Assembly (NCBI RefSeq): GCF_019636075.1
Contig: NZ_JAHBYG010000003.1
Coordinates: 80,769-144,768 of the forward strand
DNA from: Ferrovibrio sp.
GTDB lineage: Bacteria > Pseudomonadota > Alphaproteobacteria > Ferrovibrionales > Ferrovibrionaceae
Length of the DNA: 64,000 nt
Direction: 5' to 3'
The notes under the pieces are model-generated. The model worked only from the letters and a program-made list of their open reading frames with translations, was not told where the DNA came from and searched no databases. The first letter of the stretch is position 1. Each line of letters starts with the position of its first letter. Positions 43,630 to 52,934 of this stretch are shown piece after piece. Made by a program: the position numbers and the translations under genes.

Positions 43630-45579
43630 GTTGCGTAGCACGCCGCGCAGCGCCGTGACGATATTCGCCCGGCGCGCCACGCTGTCATAGGGGCCGGTGT
43701 AAAGCTTGGTCACGATGCTGGCATGCTGCTCCGGCGCATCGAAGCGCAGATGCACATGCCGCCCGCCGGCATCGGTTACCTGCGCCTGGATCGGCGGGCA
43801 GCCGCTGGTTTCCAGGATCACGGCCCGATCACGCAATTGCATTGCTTGCTCGGGCGCCATGTTCAGCCGCGCGCCGGATACCGACATATCCGCCATATGC
43901 GTGGTGATGGATTGCCCATCCCAGCTCAGGCGTACATCCTCATTGATCAGGAAGCGCTCTTCGCGGCGCATACGCGGCCGCTCGATGGCCAGCAGCAGAA
44001 GCAGTGCCAGGATCAGCAGGTTCCAGCAACTCCAGAATACATAAAGCGTCGGATCGCCGCCATCGGGCAGATAGCCGTCCACCAGATGGGTGTGGAAGCC
44101 CACCACCGCCACGGCGGTGAACACAAACAACGTGGCCGCCTCGGTGAAAACCGGCCAGTTCACTTCCACGCTGGTGCTGAGCAATCCCTTGCCGGTGACG
44201 CGGAAGGGCTGCACCTTGCGAAACAGCAATGCCGACCAAACTGCGGGCGCCACCCGCGAGGCGCAGATGAATTCCGTCAGATCCGTCAGGATCGGCACGA
44301 TCCGGCCCGAGGATACCCATACGAACAAGGCCGTGGAGGCGAAGAAGGCCGGAATGAAATGATAGCTGTAGGCCGCCAGTTCGGCATGCAGGATGGCGAT
44401 CCCGCCATACCAGTAAAGCAACGGTGCGATCAGCGAGAACAGGCAGAATGTGGGCAGGCTCAGCCAGTAATTGGCGGTCTCCAGAAACAACAGACGCTGC
44501 ACCGGTTTCAGGTTGTTGCGGCCGAACGGGCCGACCTGCACGAACAGAGACTGGATCGCACCAATGCCCCAGCGGCTGCGCTGCTTGATATATTCGTTGA
44601 TGGTTTCCGGCGCCAATCCGGTGGAAAGCTTTTCGTTCAGATAGCGCGAGATATAGCCGGCATCGATCAGCTTGAAGCTGAGCAGGATATCCTCGGTGAT
44701 GGTTTCGGTGGGATAGCCGCCCACGGCCTCGATGGCTGCGCGGCGGGCAATGAATGATGTGCCGCAGCAATAAGAAACATCCCAGCCATCTTTCGCCGGT
44801 TGCAATGTGTCGAAGAAAAAGCGCTGCTCATCCACCCAGCTTTCCGACAGCATGAAATTATGCTGCAGCATGTTCGGGTTGAAGAAGAATTGCGGCGTCT
44901 GTACCAGCGCCACGCGCTGATCGGTGAAAAAGCCCACGGTGCGGCGTAGGAAATTGCGCTTGGGCACGAAATCGGCATCCAGCACCATGATGAAGGGCGC
45001 GCCGGTTTCTTGCTTGGAAATGTTCAGCGCGTGGTTCAGGTTGCCGGCCTTGGCACCCTTGTTGTCGGGTCGGCTCAGATAGCGCACGCCGATTTCGGCG
45101 CATTTTTCGCGCAGCCAATCGCGCCGGGTATCGTCCAGCACCCAGACCTTGAAGTGCGGATAATCCAGCGCCTTGGCGCCTAGTATGCTGCGTTCCAGCA
45201 CTTCCCAGGATTCGTTATAGGTGGGTATGAACACATCAACCGCCGGCATGTCGGCGCGTGTATGGCTTTCGGCTTCATTGCGTTCGGCCTGTGGGCGGTT
45301 GTCGCGGTGGCGCCAGAAGGTGAGCAGGCACATGAAGGTGCTGAAGGCCAGCATCAGTTCCAGCCCCAGGAAGATCAGGCCGAAAGTCATGTCCAGCGGT
45401 TTGTCGATGCTGGGAATGGTCTGGGTGATGCGCCACCAGAAATACCGGATTGAAAGCAACAGCACGAGCAGGATCATGCCGCGCCGCACCAGCATGTTGG
45501 TGGGAGATATGGTGGGTAACAGCAGCAGGGCGCCGGCCAGCAATGCGGCGCCGGGCAGCCAGTAAAGCATGTCTGGCAT
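43612..45579 (-). CDS. BcsA-like processive GT2 polysaccharide synthase with PilZ domain
   Basis: 655 residues. N-terminal membrane helices precede a GT2 domain with the processive-synthase residues: LDDTRRD (D149/D150), DADF (201-204), TED (295-297) and QRSRW (333-337). Membrane helices follow. A C-terminal PilZ domain (about 545-640) begins RMRREERF and has DMSVSGARL, matching the RxxxR and D/NxSxxG c-di-GMP motifs. It should polymerise and secrete a glucan under c-di-GMP control. It starts in the stop codon of the HlyD-like gene (TAATG). No bcsB, bcsC or bcsZ is nearby, so classical cellulose synthesis is unlikely; a curdlan, mixed-linkage glucan or alginate-like system fits better. Confidence 0.88.
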   Translation of the reverse strand: MPDMLYWLPGAALLAGALLLLPTISPTNMLVRRGMILLVLLLSIRYFWWRITQTIPSIDKPLDMTFGLIFLGLELMLAFSTFMCLLTFWRHRDNRPQAERNEAESHTRADMPAVDVFIPTYNESWEVLERSILGAKALDYPHFKVWVLDDTRRDWLREKCAEIGVRYLSRPDNKGAKAGNLNHALNISKQETGAPFIMVLDADFVPKRNFLRRTVGFFTDQRVALVQTPQFFFNPNMLQHNFMLSESWVDEQRFFFDTLQPAKDGWDVSYCCGTSFIARRAAIEAVGGYPTETITEDILLSFKLIDAGYISRYLNEKLSTGLAPETINEYIKQRSRWGIGAIQSLFVQVGPFGRNNLKPVQRLLFLETANYWLSLPTFCLFSLIAPLLYWYGGIAILHAELAAYSYHFIPAFFASTALFVWVSSGRIVPILTDLTEFICASRVAPAVWSALLFRKVQPFRVTGKGLLSTSVEVNWPVFTEAATLFVFTAVAVVGFHTHLVDGYLPDGGDPTLYVFWSCWNLLILALLLLLAIERPRMRREERFLINEDVRLSWDGQSITTHMADMSVSGARLNMAPEQAMQLRDRAVILETSGCPPIQAQVTDAGGRHVHLRFDAPEQHASIVTKLYTGPYDSVARRANIVTALRGVLRNAFGID

Positions 45580-46862
45580 TATTGTTTGAACCGGGCCATG
45601 ACGGAATCGATGCCGGCTTGCAACATGGCAAGCCCGCGCCCGATGCCGGTGCTGATGCCTGCACCGATGCCTGGCCCGGCGCTGCTGAGATAGCCGGTCT
45701 GGCCCACGGGGCAGGCCTGGCTGTTGCTGCCTTCCGGCGGTGCGGCCAGCGCGTAGATCAGTCGCAGCTGGTTGGCTTGCAGCATGCCGGAAATGGCGAT
45801 ATCGCCGCGATCGGAATCCTGTTCGCCGCGGATCGCGGCCAGATATGCCTGGCGGGTATATTGCTGCCTGTTGTCGGTGAAGCTGATATTCACCGGAGTG
45901 CCGATGGCCGGGGTTTCCTCGCCGCGCCTCTCCACGATCACCTCGAAGAACAGTCGCCGGCAGTCCACGATCTGCAGCAGCGGTGTGCTGGTGCCGATGG
46001 TGGCGTCTTCGCTTTCCAGTTGGCGCCACAGAATGCCTGCCATCGGCGCCTGCATCACCGCACCGTCCACCTGCATGCGGCGGCGGCGTTCGCTATCCAC
46101 CTGGCGCTGCACCTGTGCGATCTCGGCTTCCGCATCGGCGCGACGGGTCGCCAATGTCAGGCGCTGCAATTCCACATCGTCGCGGCGCTGCTGCGAATAG
46201 GGGGCGTTGTTGTAGGAATCGTTGAGATAGATGCCCTGCTGCGCGGCTTCGCGCTCCTTGCGCAGGCGTTCCAGGGCCTTCTGTTCGGCAACCAGATCGG
46301 CGCGGCTCATGGCGGCATTTGCCTGGCGTTGATCCAGTTCGGCGGTGCTGGCGAAGGAAGAGGCGGCCAGCGGCTGGATTCGCTTCAATTGCGCTTCGGC
46401 CAGGGCAATCGCGGCTTCCGAGCGCCGCACGCGTGCCACAGCCTGCGCAACCTGGGCATCCAGGCTGGCGATCACCGCAGTCTGGAAGCCACGATTTTCG
46501 GTTTCCAGCCGGGAGAGGATCGGCGCCAAAGCCTGCTGTTGGGCATCGATGCCGGCCAGGCGTTCGTTCAACGCCTTCAATTGCGCTTCCAGGTCGGCCA
46601 GCCGCACATCGCGGTCTGGCGGCGAGGTAAGGGTTGCCAGCGATTGGCCTGCCGTTACGCGTTCGCCCACCCGCGCCTGCCCGAAACTGACGCGGCCATC
46701 GATCGGTGCGCGCAAGGTGATGAGATCGGCATTGATGCGGCCGCTTTGTGCGCCGCCGGTGATGGTACCGGGCAGCAAGGTGTAGGCAAACACCGCAAGC
46801 AGGAAGACGCCCAGTGCGATGCGCAGCGGGCGGCCGATGGACGAGAAGGAGACTTTAGGCAT
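45579..46862 (-). CDS. HlyD-family membrane fusion/periplasmic adaptor protein
   Basis: 427 residues: one N-terminal membrane helix (PLRIALGVFLLAVFAYTLL), a biotinyl-lipoyl half motif (ITLRAPIDGRVSFGQARVGERVTAGQSLATL), a long coiled-coil hairpin (about 85-275) and the second lipoyl half (VDGAVMQAPMAGILWRQLESEDATIGTSTPLLQIVD), then a beta-barrel domain. It precedes the GT2 gene with a 1-nt overlap, so the pair is an obligate unit. In comparable loci (BgsB/BgsA of Sinorhizobium; Alg44/Alg8) such adaptors guide the polymer through the periplasm. Unlike Alg44, it carries no PilZ domain; that is on the synthase. Confidence 0.88.
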   Translation of the reverse strand: MPKVSFSSIGRPLRIALGVFLLAVFAYTLLPGTITGGAQSGRINADLITLRAPIDGRVSFGQARVGERVTAGQSLATLTSPPDRDVRLADLEAQLKALNERLAGIDAQQQALAPILSRLETENRGFQTAVIASLDAQVAQAVARVRRSEAAIALAEAQLKRIQPLAASSFASTAELDQRQANAAMSRADLVAEQKALERLRKEREAAQQGIYLNDSYNNAPYSQQRRDDVELQRLTLATRRADAEAEIAQVQRQVDSERRRRMQVDGAVMQAPMAGILWRQLESEDATIGTSTPLLQIVDCRRLFFEVIVERRGEETPAIGTPVNISFTDNRQQYTRQAYLAAIRGEQDSDRGDIAISGMLQANQLRLIYALAAPPEGSNSQACPVGQTGYLSSAGPGIGAGISTGIGRGLAMLQAGIDSVMARFKQ

Positions 46863-47164
46863 GCTGAACCTGGGATGATGCGATGCTGGTCAAACCCAGT
46901 TAACCAGGGCTTGAACGTGAAGACTGTTAAAAACGCCGTGAGTAGTAAACCTGGGCGCAGCTTTGGTTTCCTGAACTTGCGCCGTCAACCGGTAGAGCAT
47001 CGTAATAGGGTTTCAGAATGGTTCAGCCACATGGTTAATGCGAGAGAATACAGCATTTTTTCTGCTATTTTCTTTCTGCGCGGCATGAAAACAACGGCTT
47101 GCCACTAAGGGTAGAGAGTTTCCCGGCTCTTTATCGCGCGTCATACGCAGTGTAGCTTCAGTTC
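46863..47164. other. Divergent intergenic region without gene
   Basis: About 300 bp between the HlyD-like gene (minus) and the pentapeptide-repeat gene (plus). The half near the HlyD gene has repeated CCTGGG/CCAGG and GGTTAAC-like words; the part at 47030-47100 is AT-rich with T-runs. It presumably holds both promoters, but I find no convincing -35/-10 pair and no ORF. Confidence 0.6.
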
Positions 47165-48385
47165 ATGCCCGAGGCCCGCCTGCCATCACGCGATATCCTC
47201 ATGGTGCTGTCGCGCCATGCCGCCTTTGCCGCAAACCGGCCTGGTGGTGCGCGTCTGCAGCAGCCGGGTGGCAAATTCTCACGGCTGATTCTCAATGGCC
47301 TGATGCTCGATGATGCCACTTTGCCTGGCGCGGATTTCAGCAACTCGGTGATGGTGGCAGCCAGTTTGCGGCGTGCCGATCTGTTTTGCGCCAAGCTGCG
47401 CCAGACCGATCTGAGTGAGGCGATTCTGGATCGTGCCGATCTGCGCGGCGCCGATTTCGCCGAGGCGATTCTGCGCAAGGCGTCGTTTCAGCAGGCCGAC
47501 CTGCGCGCCGGCCGCATCGTGATGGCCGAAGGGGCGGACCGGGTGCAGAATACCAGCCTGGTGGGTGCCAAGGTGGATGGCGCGAAATTCCGTTCAGCGC
47601 AGATGGAACAGGCCAATCTTTCGGTCGCCTCGGCGGTTGGCGCGGATTTTTCCGATTCCGATCTAAACGGAGCCAGCTTTGCCGGAGCCGATCTCAGCGA
47701 GGCGGATTTTACCGGCGCCAAGATGAAAGGCGCCAATCTTACCGGCGCGCGGCTGGACCGGGCCAATCTCAACGGCGCCGATCTGCGCGGGGCGAATCTG
47801 CGCAATGTGGATTTGCGCAGTGTGGATATTGCCGGCGCCGCGCTTTCGGGTGCGATCTACCGCAAGGGCGATGCATTGCCATCCGAGATAGAGATCGTGC
47901 TGGCCGCGCATAGCCATTGGATTGCCACCATGGGTGCCAATGGCCAGCGCGCGGTGCTTACCGGCAAGGATTTGAACGGAGTGAATTTCGCCGGTTGCGA
48001 TCTGCGTGGCGCCGATCTGCAGCAATGCAAACTCCATGGCGCGAATTTCACCGATGCGCAATTGATGCTGGCCAATTTCGCGGAAGCCGATTTGCGCCAT
48101 GCCAATCTATCCAAGGCAGGGCTTTCCGGGGCCAATTTCAGCCGCGCCCAGCTCAACGACACGCGGTGGCGCGGGGCCAGGCTGGCCAGCGCGCCGATCA
48201 TTGATCCTACCGGGCGCGCCCCTATGCGTATGTTGCCGGTGCAGGTGGCCGGAGCCTCTTTGGGCGGGGCGGATTTCTCCGGCGCTTATATATCGGATGT
48301 GGATTTCGGCACGGCTGATTGGCATGGCATCAAGCTGCGCGGCGCTGAACTGGTGCGCTGCACGGGATTGCCGCGCACGATCTAG
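47165..48385 (+). CDS. Pentapeptide-repeat protein
   Basis: 406 residues, mostly A(D/N)LXX-type pentapeptide repeats in two blocks: about residues 40-235 (LRRADLFCAKLRQTDLSEAIL..., ANLNGADLRGANLRNVDL) and about 260-400 (DLNGVNFAGCDLRGADLQ...). A non-repeat segment (EIEIVLAAHSHWIATMGANGQRAVL, about 242-266) separates them and resembles a linker seen in some PilZ-associated pentapeptide proteins. The blocks should form right-handed quadrilateral beta-helices. No signal peptide is visible, so it is probably cytoplasmic. It is divergent from the polysaccharide synthase operon; a functional link is inference. No strong SD. Confidence 0.87.
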   Translation: MPEARLPSRDILMVLSRHAAFAANRPGGARLQQPGGKFSRLILNGLMLDDATLPGADFSNSVMVAASLRRADLFCAKLRQTDLSEAILDRADLRGADFAEAILRKASFQQADLRAGRIVMAEGADRVQNTSLVGAKVDGAKFRSAQMEQANLSVASAVGADFSDSDLNGASFAGADLSEADFTGAKMKGANLTGARLDRANLNGADLRGANLRNVDLRSVDIAGAALSGAIYRKGDALPSEIEIVLAAHSHWIATMGANGQRAVLTGKDLNGVNFAGCDLRGADLQQCKLHGANFTDAQLMLANFAEADLRHANLSKAGLSGANFSRAQLNDTRWRGARLASAPIIDPTGRAPMRMLPVQVAGASLGGADFSGAYISDVDFGTADWHGIKLRGAELVRCTGLPRTI

Positions 48386-48391
48386 AAAGCC

Positions 48392-51205
48392 TTAATGTGC
48401 GTCATCCCAATTGGCGCCCTGACCGGCTTCCACATCCAGCGGCACGCTCAGCTTGGCCGCCGATTGCATCACCTGTTTGGCAAGCGCCATGGTGGCTTCG
48501 GCCTGATCCGCCGGGGCCTCGAAAACCAGTTCGTCATGCACCTGCAACAGCATGCGCGCTTTCAACCCGTCGGCGGCAAGCGCGGCGGGCAGGCGCCCCA
48601 TGGCGCGTTTGATCACATCGGCGGCGGTGCCCTGGATCGGCGCGTTGATGGCGGCACGTTCCAGGAAAGCGCGTTCGGCCGGGTTGCGGCTGTTGATATT
48701 CGGCAGATGCACGCGGCGGCCGAAGGCGGTTTCCACATAGCCCTGCTCATGCGCCTGCTTCTTGGTGCGATCCATATAGGCGCGGATGCCGGGATAGCGT
48801 TTGAAATAGGCATCGATATAGGCGGCGGCCTCGCGCTGCGGGATGCCGAGCTGCGCTGCTAAACCAAACGCGCTCATACCATAGATGATGCCGAAATTGA
48901 TTGCCTTGGCCGAGCGGCGCACCATCGGATCCATGCCCTCCAGCGGTACGTCGAAAACCTGGCTGGCGGTCAGCGCATGGATATCGACGCCATCCAGGAA
49001 AGCCTGTTTAAGTGCCGGTATATCGGCGATATCGGCCAGGATGCGCAATTCGATCTGCGAATAATCGGCGCTGATCAGCACATGGCCGGGTTCGGCCACG
49101 AAGGCGCGGCGGATCTTGCGGCCTTCCTCGGTGCGGATCGGAATATTCTGCAAATTCGGATCGGTGGAAGCGAAGCGCCCGGTGGATGTCGCGGCCAGCG
49201 AAAAGCTGGTATGCACCCGGCCATCCGTGCCGATCTGCTCCTGCAGGGCGTCGGTATAGGTGCTTTTCAGTTTTTGCAGCTGGCGCCAATCCAGCACCAC
49301 GCGCGGCAGATCGTGGCCCTGGGCTGCCAGGTCTTCCAGGATATCGGCGCCGGTGCCATAGGCGCCGGTCTTGCCTTTCTTGCCACCGGGCAGCTTCATC
49401 TTGTCGAACAGGATTTCGCCAAGCTGTTTGGGCGAACCGAGATTGAAGCTTTCCTCGGCCAGATCATGCGCCTTGCGTTCAAGGTCGGCCATACGGCCGG
49501 CGAAATCGGCGCTCAGCCGGTTGAGTTCTGCCTTGTCCACCTTGATGCCGGCCAGTTCCATCTCGGCCACCACGGCGGGCAACGGGCGCTCGATCTCCTC
49601 ATAAAGCCGCGTACGCTTCTCGGCCAGCAGGCGCGGTTTCAGCAGACGATGCAGGCGCAAGGTGATATCGGCATCCTCGGCGGCATAGTTCAGCGCCTTG
49701 TCCAGCGGCACGCGATCGAAGGTGATACGTGCCTTGCCGGTGCCGGTCACATCATCATACTTGATCGTGCTGTGGCCGAGATGGCGCTCGGCCAGTTCGT
49801 CCATGCCATGGCCATGCTTGCCGGCATCGAGTGCATAAGACAACAGCATGGTGTCGTCATACGGCGTCACATGCAGGCCATGCCGGGCCAGCACCACCAT
49901 GTCGTATTTGATATTCTGCCCAACCTTCAGCACGGATGCGTCGATCAGCAGCGGCTTCAGCGCGGCGACCACATCCGCCAGCGGAATCTGCTTCGGCCTG
50001 CCGCCGCCGCCGAGATCGAGGCCGTCGCCATTGGGTGCGCCATGGCCCACCGGGATATAACAGGCCCGGCCCGGCCCGGTGGACAGGCTGATCCCCACCA
50101 GATCGGCGCGCGTGGGCGAAAGATCGGTGGTTTCGGTATCCACCGCGAGGATGCCGGCGGCCTCGGCCTCGGCGACCCAGCGGCGTAAGGCTTCGATATC
50201 CTGCACCAGTTCATAGGCCGCTTCGGGTGCGGCCTCGGGCGTAGCCGCCTCGGCTTGCAGGCGGGGCGTATCGGGGTCGATCAATTGCGCCTTGCTGCTC
50301 GGCGCCAGCCCCTTGAAGCGAGCTTCCAGCCGGCCGCGCAAGGTGCGGAATTCCATTTCTTCCAGGAAGGCATCCAGGGTGGGCCATTCCACCGCCTTGA
50401 TGGCGAGGTCTTCCAGGCTGGGGCCGACGGTCACGTCGTCTTTCAGCTTCACCAATTCGCGGCTGACGCGGGCCTTGTCGGCGTTGGTTAGCAGGGTTTC
50501 GCGGCGCTTGGGCTGTTTGATCTCGCCGGCGCGGGCCAGCAGGCTGTCCAGGTCGCCATAGGCGTTGATCAGTTCGGCAGCGGTTTTCACGCCGATGCCG
50601 GGTACGCCGGGCACATTGTCGGTGCTGTCGCCGGCCAGCGCCTGCACATCCACCACCTTGTCGGGCGAGACGCCGAATTTTTCCATCACCTCGGTCGGGC
50701 CGATGGGGCGGTTCTTCATCGGATCGAACAGCGACACGCCCTCGCGCACCAACTGCATCAGATCCTTGTCCGACGACACCACCACCACTTCCATGCCGCG
50801 CAGGCGGGCCATGCGGGCATAGGTGGCGATCAGGTCGTCGGCCTCGAACCCCTCCATCTCGATGGCGGGTAAAGCAAAAGCCCGCGTTGCCTGCTTGATC
50901 GGCGCGAATTGCGGGGTCAGGTCTTCCGGCGTTTCGTCGCGGTTGGCCTTGTAGGCGGGATAGATCTCGTTGCGGAAGGTGACGCGTCCGGCATCGAAGA
51001 TCACCGCCATATGGCTCAGGCGGCCATCGGCCTCGGCGCGCTCGCGCAGGCTGGCCAGCATGTTGCAGAAACCGGAAACCGCGCCAACGGGCATGCCGTC
51101 GCTCTTGCGGGTGAGCGGCGGCAGGGCGTGATAGGCGCGGAAGATATAGCCCGAGCCGTCGATCAGGTAGAGGCGATGCGGCGCGGCGTCTGCTTGGCCG
51201 GCCAC
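48392..51205 (-). CDS. polA: DNA polymerase I
   Basis: 937 residues from a GTG start. The 5'-3' exonuclease domain (1-300) has LYLIDGSGYIFRAYHAL, EADDLIATYA, SSDKDLMQLV and GDSTDNVPGVPGIGVKTA. The 3'-5' proofreading domain (about 330-530) is intact with D356/E358 (VDTETTD) and the later NYAAEDADITLRL. The polymerase domain has ISADYSQIELRILA, RRSAKAINFGIIYGMSAFGLA and LLQVHDELVFEAP. It replaces RNA primers and fills repair gaps. It lies 3 nt after the zinc-finger gene and converges with the pentapeptide gene, 6 nt between stops. Confidence 0.98.
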   Translation of the reverse strand: MAGQADAAPHRLYLIDGSGYIFRAYHALPPLTRKSDGMPVGAVSGFCNMLASLRERAEADGRLSHMAVIFDAGRVTFRNEIYPAYKANRDETPEDLTPQFAPIKQATRAFALPAIEMEGFEADDLIATYARMARLRGMEVVVVSSDKDLMQLVREGVSLFDPMKNRPIGPTEVMEKFGVSPDKVVDVQALAGDSTDNVPGVPGIGVKTAAELINAYGDLDSLLARAGEIKQPKRRETLLTNADKARVSRELVKLKDDVTVGPSLEDLAIKAVEWPTLDAFLEEMEFRTLRGRLEARFKGLAPSSKAQLIDPDTPRLQAEAATPEAAPEAAYELVQDIEALRRWVAEAEAAGILAVDTETTDLSPTRADLVGISLSTGPGRACYIPVGHGAPNGDGLDLGGGGRPKQIPLADVVAALKPLLIDASVLKVGQNIKYDMVVLARHGLHVTPYDDTMLLSYALDAGKHGHGMDELAERHLGHSTIKYDDVTGTGKARITFDRVPLDKALNYAAEDADITLRLHRLLKPRLLAEKRTRLYEEIERPLPAVVAEMELAGIKVDKAELNRLSADFAGRMADLERKAHDLAEESFNLGSPKQLGEILFDKMKLPGGKKGKTGAYGTGADILEDLAAQGHDLPRVVLDWRQLQKLKSTYTDALQEQIGTDGRVHTSFSLAATSTGRFASTDPNLQNIPIRTEEGRKIRRAFVAEPGHVLISADYSQIELRILADIADIPALKQAFLDGVDIHALTASQVFDVPLEGMDPMVRRSAKAINFGIIYGMSAFGLAAQLGIPQREAAAYIDAYFKRYPGIRAYMDRTKKQAHEQGYVETAFGRRVHLPNINSRNPAERAFLERAAINAPIQGTAADVIKRAMGRLPAALAADGLKARMLLQVHDELVFEAPADQAEATMALAKQVMQSAAKLSVPLDVEAGQGANWDDAH

Positions 51206-51208
51206 AAG

Positions 51209-51418
51209 CTAGTGCCCGTGATGGCCGGCGGCCGCCTCGTCCAGCACATAATGCCGGCCGCAATAGGGGCAGTCGATGGAATGTTTCTCGCCCATATTGA
51301 GGTAGACCCGCGGATGCCCAAGCGCGCCGCCATCGCCATCGCAGGCAACAACGGCAGACTTCACCACCACGGTTTCAATCGCATCAGTGGGCGCCTGGCT
51401 GACGGCGGCTGCAGACAT
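51209..51418 (-). CDS. zf-CHCC zinc-finger protein (NDUFS6-like)
   Basis: 69 residues. The zinc ligands are spaced C26-x8-H35-x14-C50-x2-C53 within VACDGDGGALGHPRVYLNMGEKHSIDCPYCGRHYVL, the zf-CHCC signature. The family is related to the NDUFS6 subunit of mitochondrial complex I and is widespread in alphaproteobacteria as a tiny stand-alone protein. It lies immediately upstream of polA in the same operon, which does not explain its role. Confidence 0.9.
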   Translation of the reverse strand: MSAAAVSQAPTDAIETVVVKSAVVACDGDGGALGHPRVYLNMGEKHSIDCPYCGRHYVLDEAAAGHHGH

Positions 51419-51508
51419 GGTTTCAACCCTCGGATTTGACGCGCGAAGACCGGAATGATACCTACCCGATCCCTGGCCGCAATGCCAGCATTTGCCCTAT
51501 GGTTCGAT

Positions 51509-52456
51509 ATGTCTGAAACCCCTGCCATTCTCCTGCAAGGCCTGGAAAAGACCTATGGCGAGGGCCCGCGCGCCAAGCGGGCCTTGAAGGGCATCAACCT
51601 TGAGGTGCCGCGGGGCTGTTTTTTCGGTCTTTTGGGGCCCAACGGGGCGGGCAAATCCACCCTCATCAACATCCTGGCCGGGCTTACCCGCAAAAGCGCC
51701 GGGTCTGCCGCGATCTGGGGTTTCGATATCGAACGCCAGACCCGCCAGGCCCGGGCCGCCATCGGCGTGGTGCCGCAGGAGCTGAATCTCGATCCGTTTT
51801 TCACCCCGCGCCAGGCGATGGATTTTCAGGCCGGGCTTTACGGCGTGCCGGCAGCGGAGCGACGCACCGACGAAATCCTGGCCGCGATGGGCCTCACCGA
51901 CAAGGCCAATGCCTATGCCCGCACGCTCTCGGGCGGCATGCGGCGTCGGCTGCTGGTGGCCAAGGCGCTGGTGCATGCGCCGCCGGTGCTGGTGCTGGAC
52001 GAGCCAACGGCAGGCGTGGATATCGAATTGCGCCAGCAGCTCTGGGCCTATGTGAAGGGCCTCAATGCGGCCGGCACCACTGTGGTGCTCACCACCCATT
52101 ACCTCGAGGAAGCCGAGGCGCTTTGCGACCGCATCGCCATCATCAACCATGGCGAAGTGGCGGCCTGCGACAGCACGCCGGCTCTGCTGGCCCGGCTGGA
52201 TCGCAAGGATGTGATCCTCACACTGGCCCGTCCGCTCGGCGCCGTGCCGGCAGCGTTGATCGATGGCGCCGGCGAGGGGCTGGGAGCGGAATTGCTGGGG
52301 CCGCAGCGCCTGCGCCTGCATTACCGGCCCAGCCAGATGCCATTTGCCCAGGTGCTGGCCCGCATCCAGGCGGCGGGGCTGGAAATTTCCGATCTCACCA
52401 CCCAGGAAGCCGATCTGGAAGATCTGTTCCTCGATCTCACCCGCAAGGTGGCCTGA
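51509..52456 (+). CDS. ABC transporter ATP-binding protein (ABC-2/YadG type), permease not adjacent
   Basis: 315 residues: Walker [12 protein letters not shown]-loop [16 protein letters not shown], signature [16 protein letters not shown], Walker [13 protein letters not shown] and H-loop [15 protein letters not shown], with a C-terminal domain (220-315) ending in [21 protein letters not shown]. All motor residues are present. YadG-type ATPases are normally followed by an ABC-2 permease (YadH), but here a GC-rich spacer and tRNA-Arg follow. The ATG at 51509 gives the usual N terminus; the frame extends 18 codons upstream. Confidence 0.9.
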   Translation: MSETPAILLQGLEKTYGEGPRAKRALKGINLEVPRGCFFGLLGPNGAGKSTLINILAGLTRKSAGSAAIWGFDIERQTRQARAAIGVVPQELNLDPFFTPRQAMDFQAGLYGVPAAERRTDEILAAMGLTDKANAYARTLSGGMRRRLLVAKALVHAPPVLVLDEPTAGVDIELRQQLWAYVKGLNAAGTTVVLTTHYLEEAEALCDRIAIINHGEVAACDSTPALLARLDRKDVILTLARPLGAVPAALIDGAGEGLGAELLGPQRLRLHYRPSQMPFAQVLARIQAAGLEISDLTTQEADLEDLFLDLTRKVA

Positions 52457-52593
52457 GGCCCGGCGCGGGGGCGCGGGCGGGGGGGGCGCGGGCGGCTTCC
52501 GGATCGGCCCCGGTCTTGCAACCGGGGAGGGGGTCGAGTAAGGTCCGCCCCGTTCATCGGCCCGTTTATTGGCCTGTTCGCCAGAACGCCCTG

Positions 52594-52670
<77 letters not shown>

Positions 52671-52732
52671 TCTTCCCTAATTCTCTCCTATTCTAAGAAC
52701 GCCAAACACCGCCGCTTCCCGCACAAAATACC

Positions 52733-52750
52733 CCGAAAAATATTTTTCGG
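52733..52750. terminator. Perfect 18-bp palindrome, probable terminator
   Basis: CCGAAAAATATTTTTCGG is fully self-complementary. It lies 63 nt past tRNA-Arg and could end its transcript or that of the LysR gene from the other side. The rest of 52671-52934 contains no recognisable gene. Confidence 0.5.
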
Positions 52751-52934
52751 CGAAAAGGTCGCGATTGGCGGATGTAAAGTTCAAATTGGCTGCGGTTGAA
52801 TAGCCCGTTCCATATCCTGCGCAGAGTTTGTGTGCCTCGCTTCACTAAGCGACGAAATGCATCCTCTCCGGAGCCGCGTCGAAACCTTGTTGTCAGCACG
52901 TAATGCGAAAATCCGAAGGGCCATCGTCGGGGCG

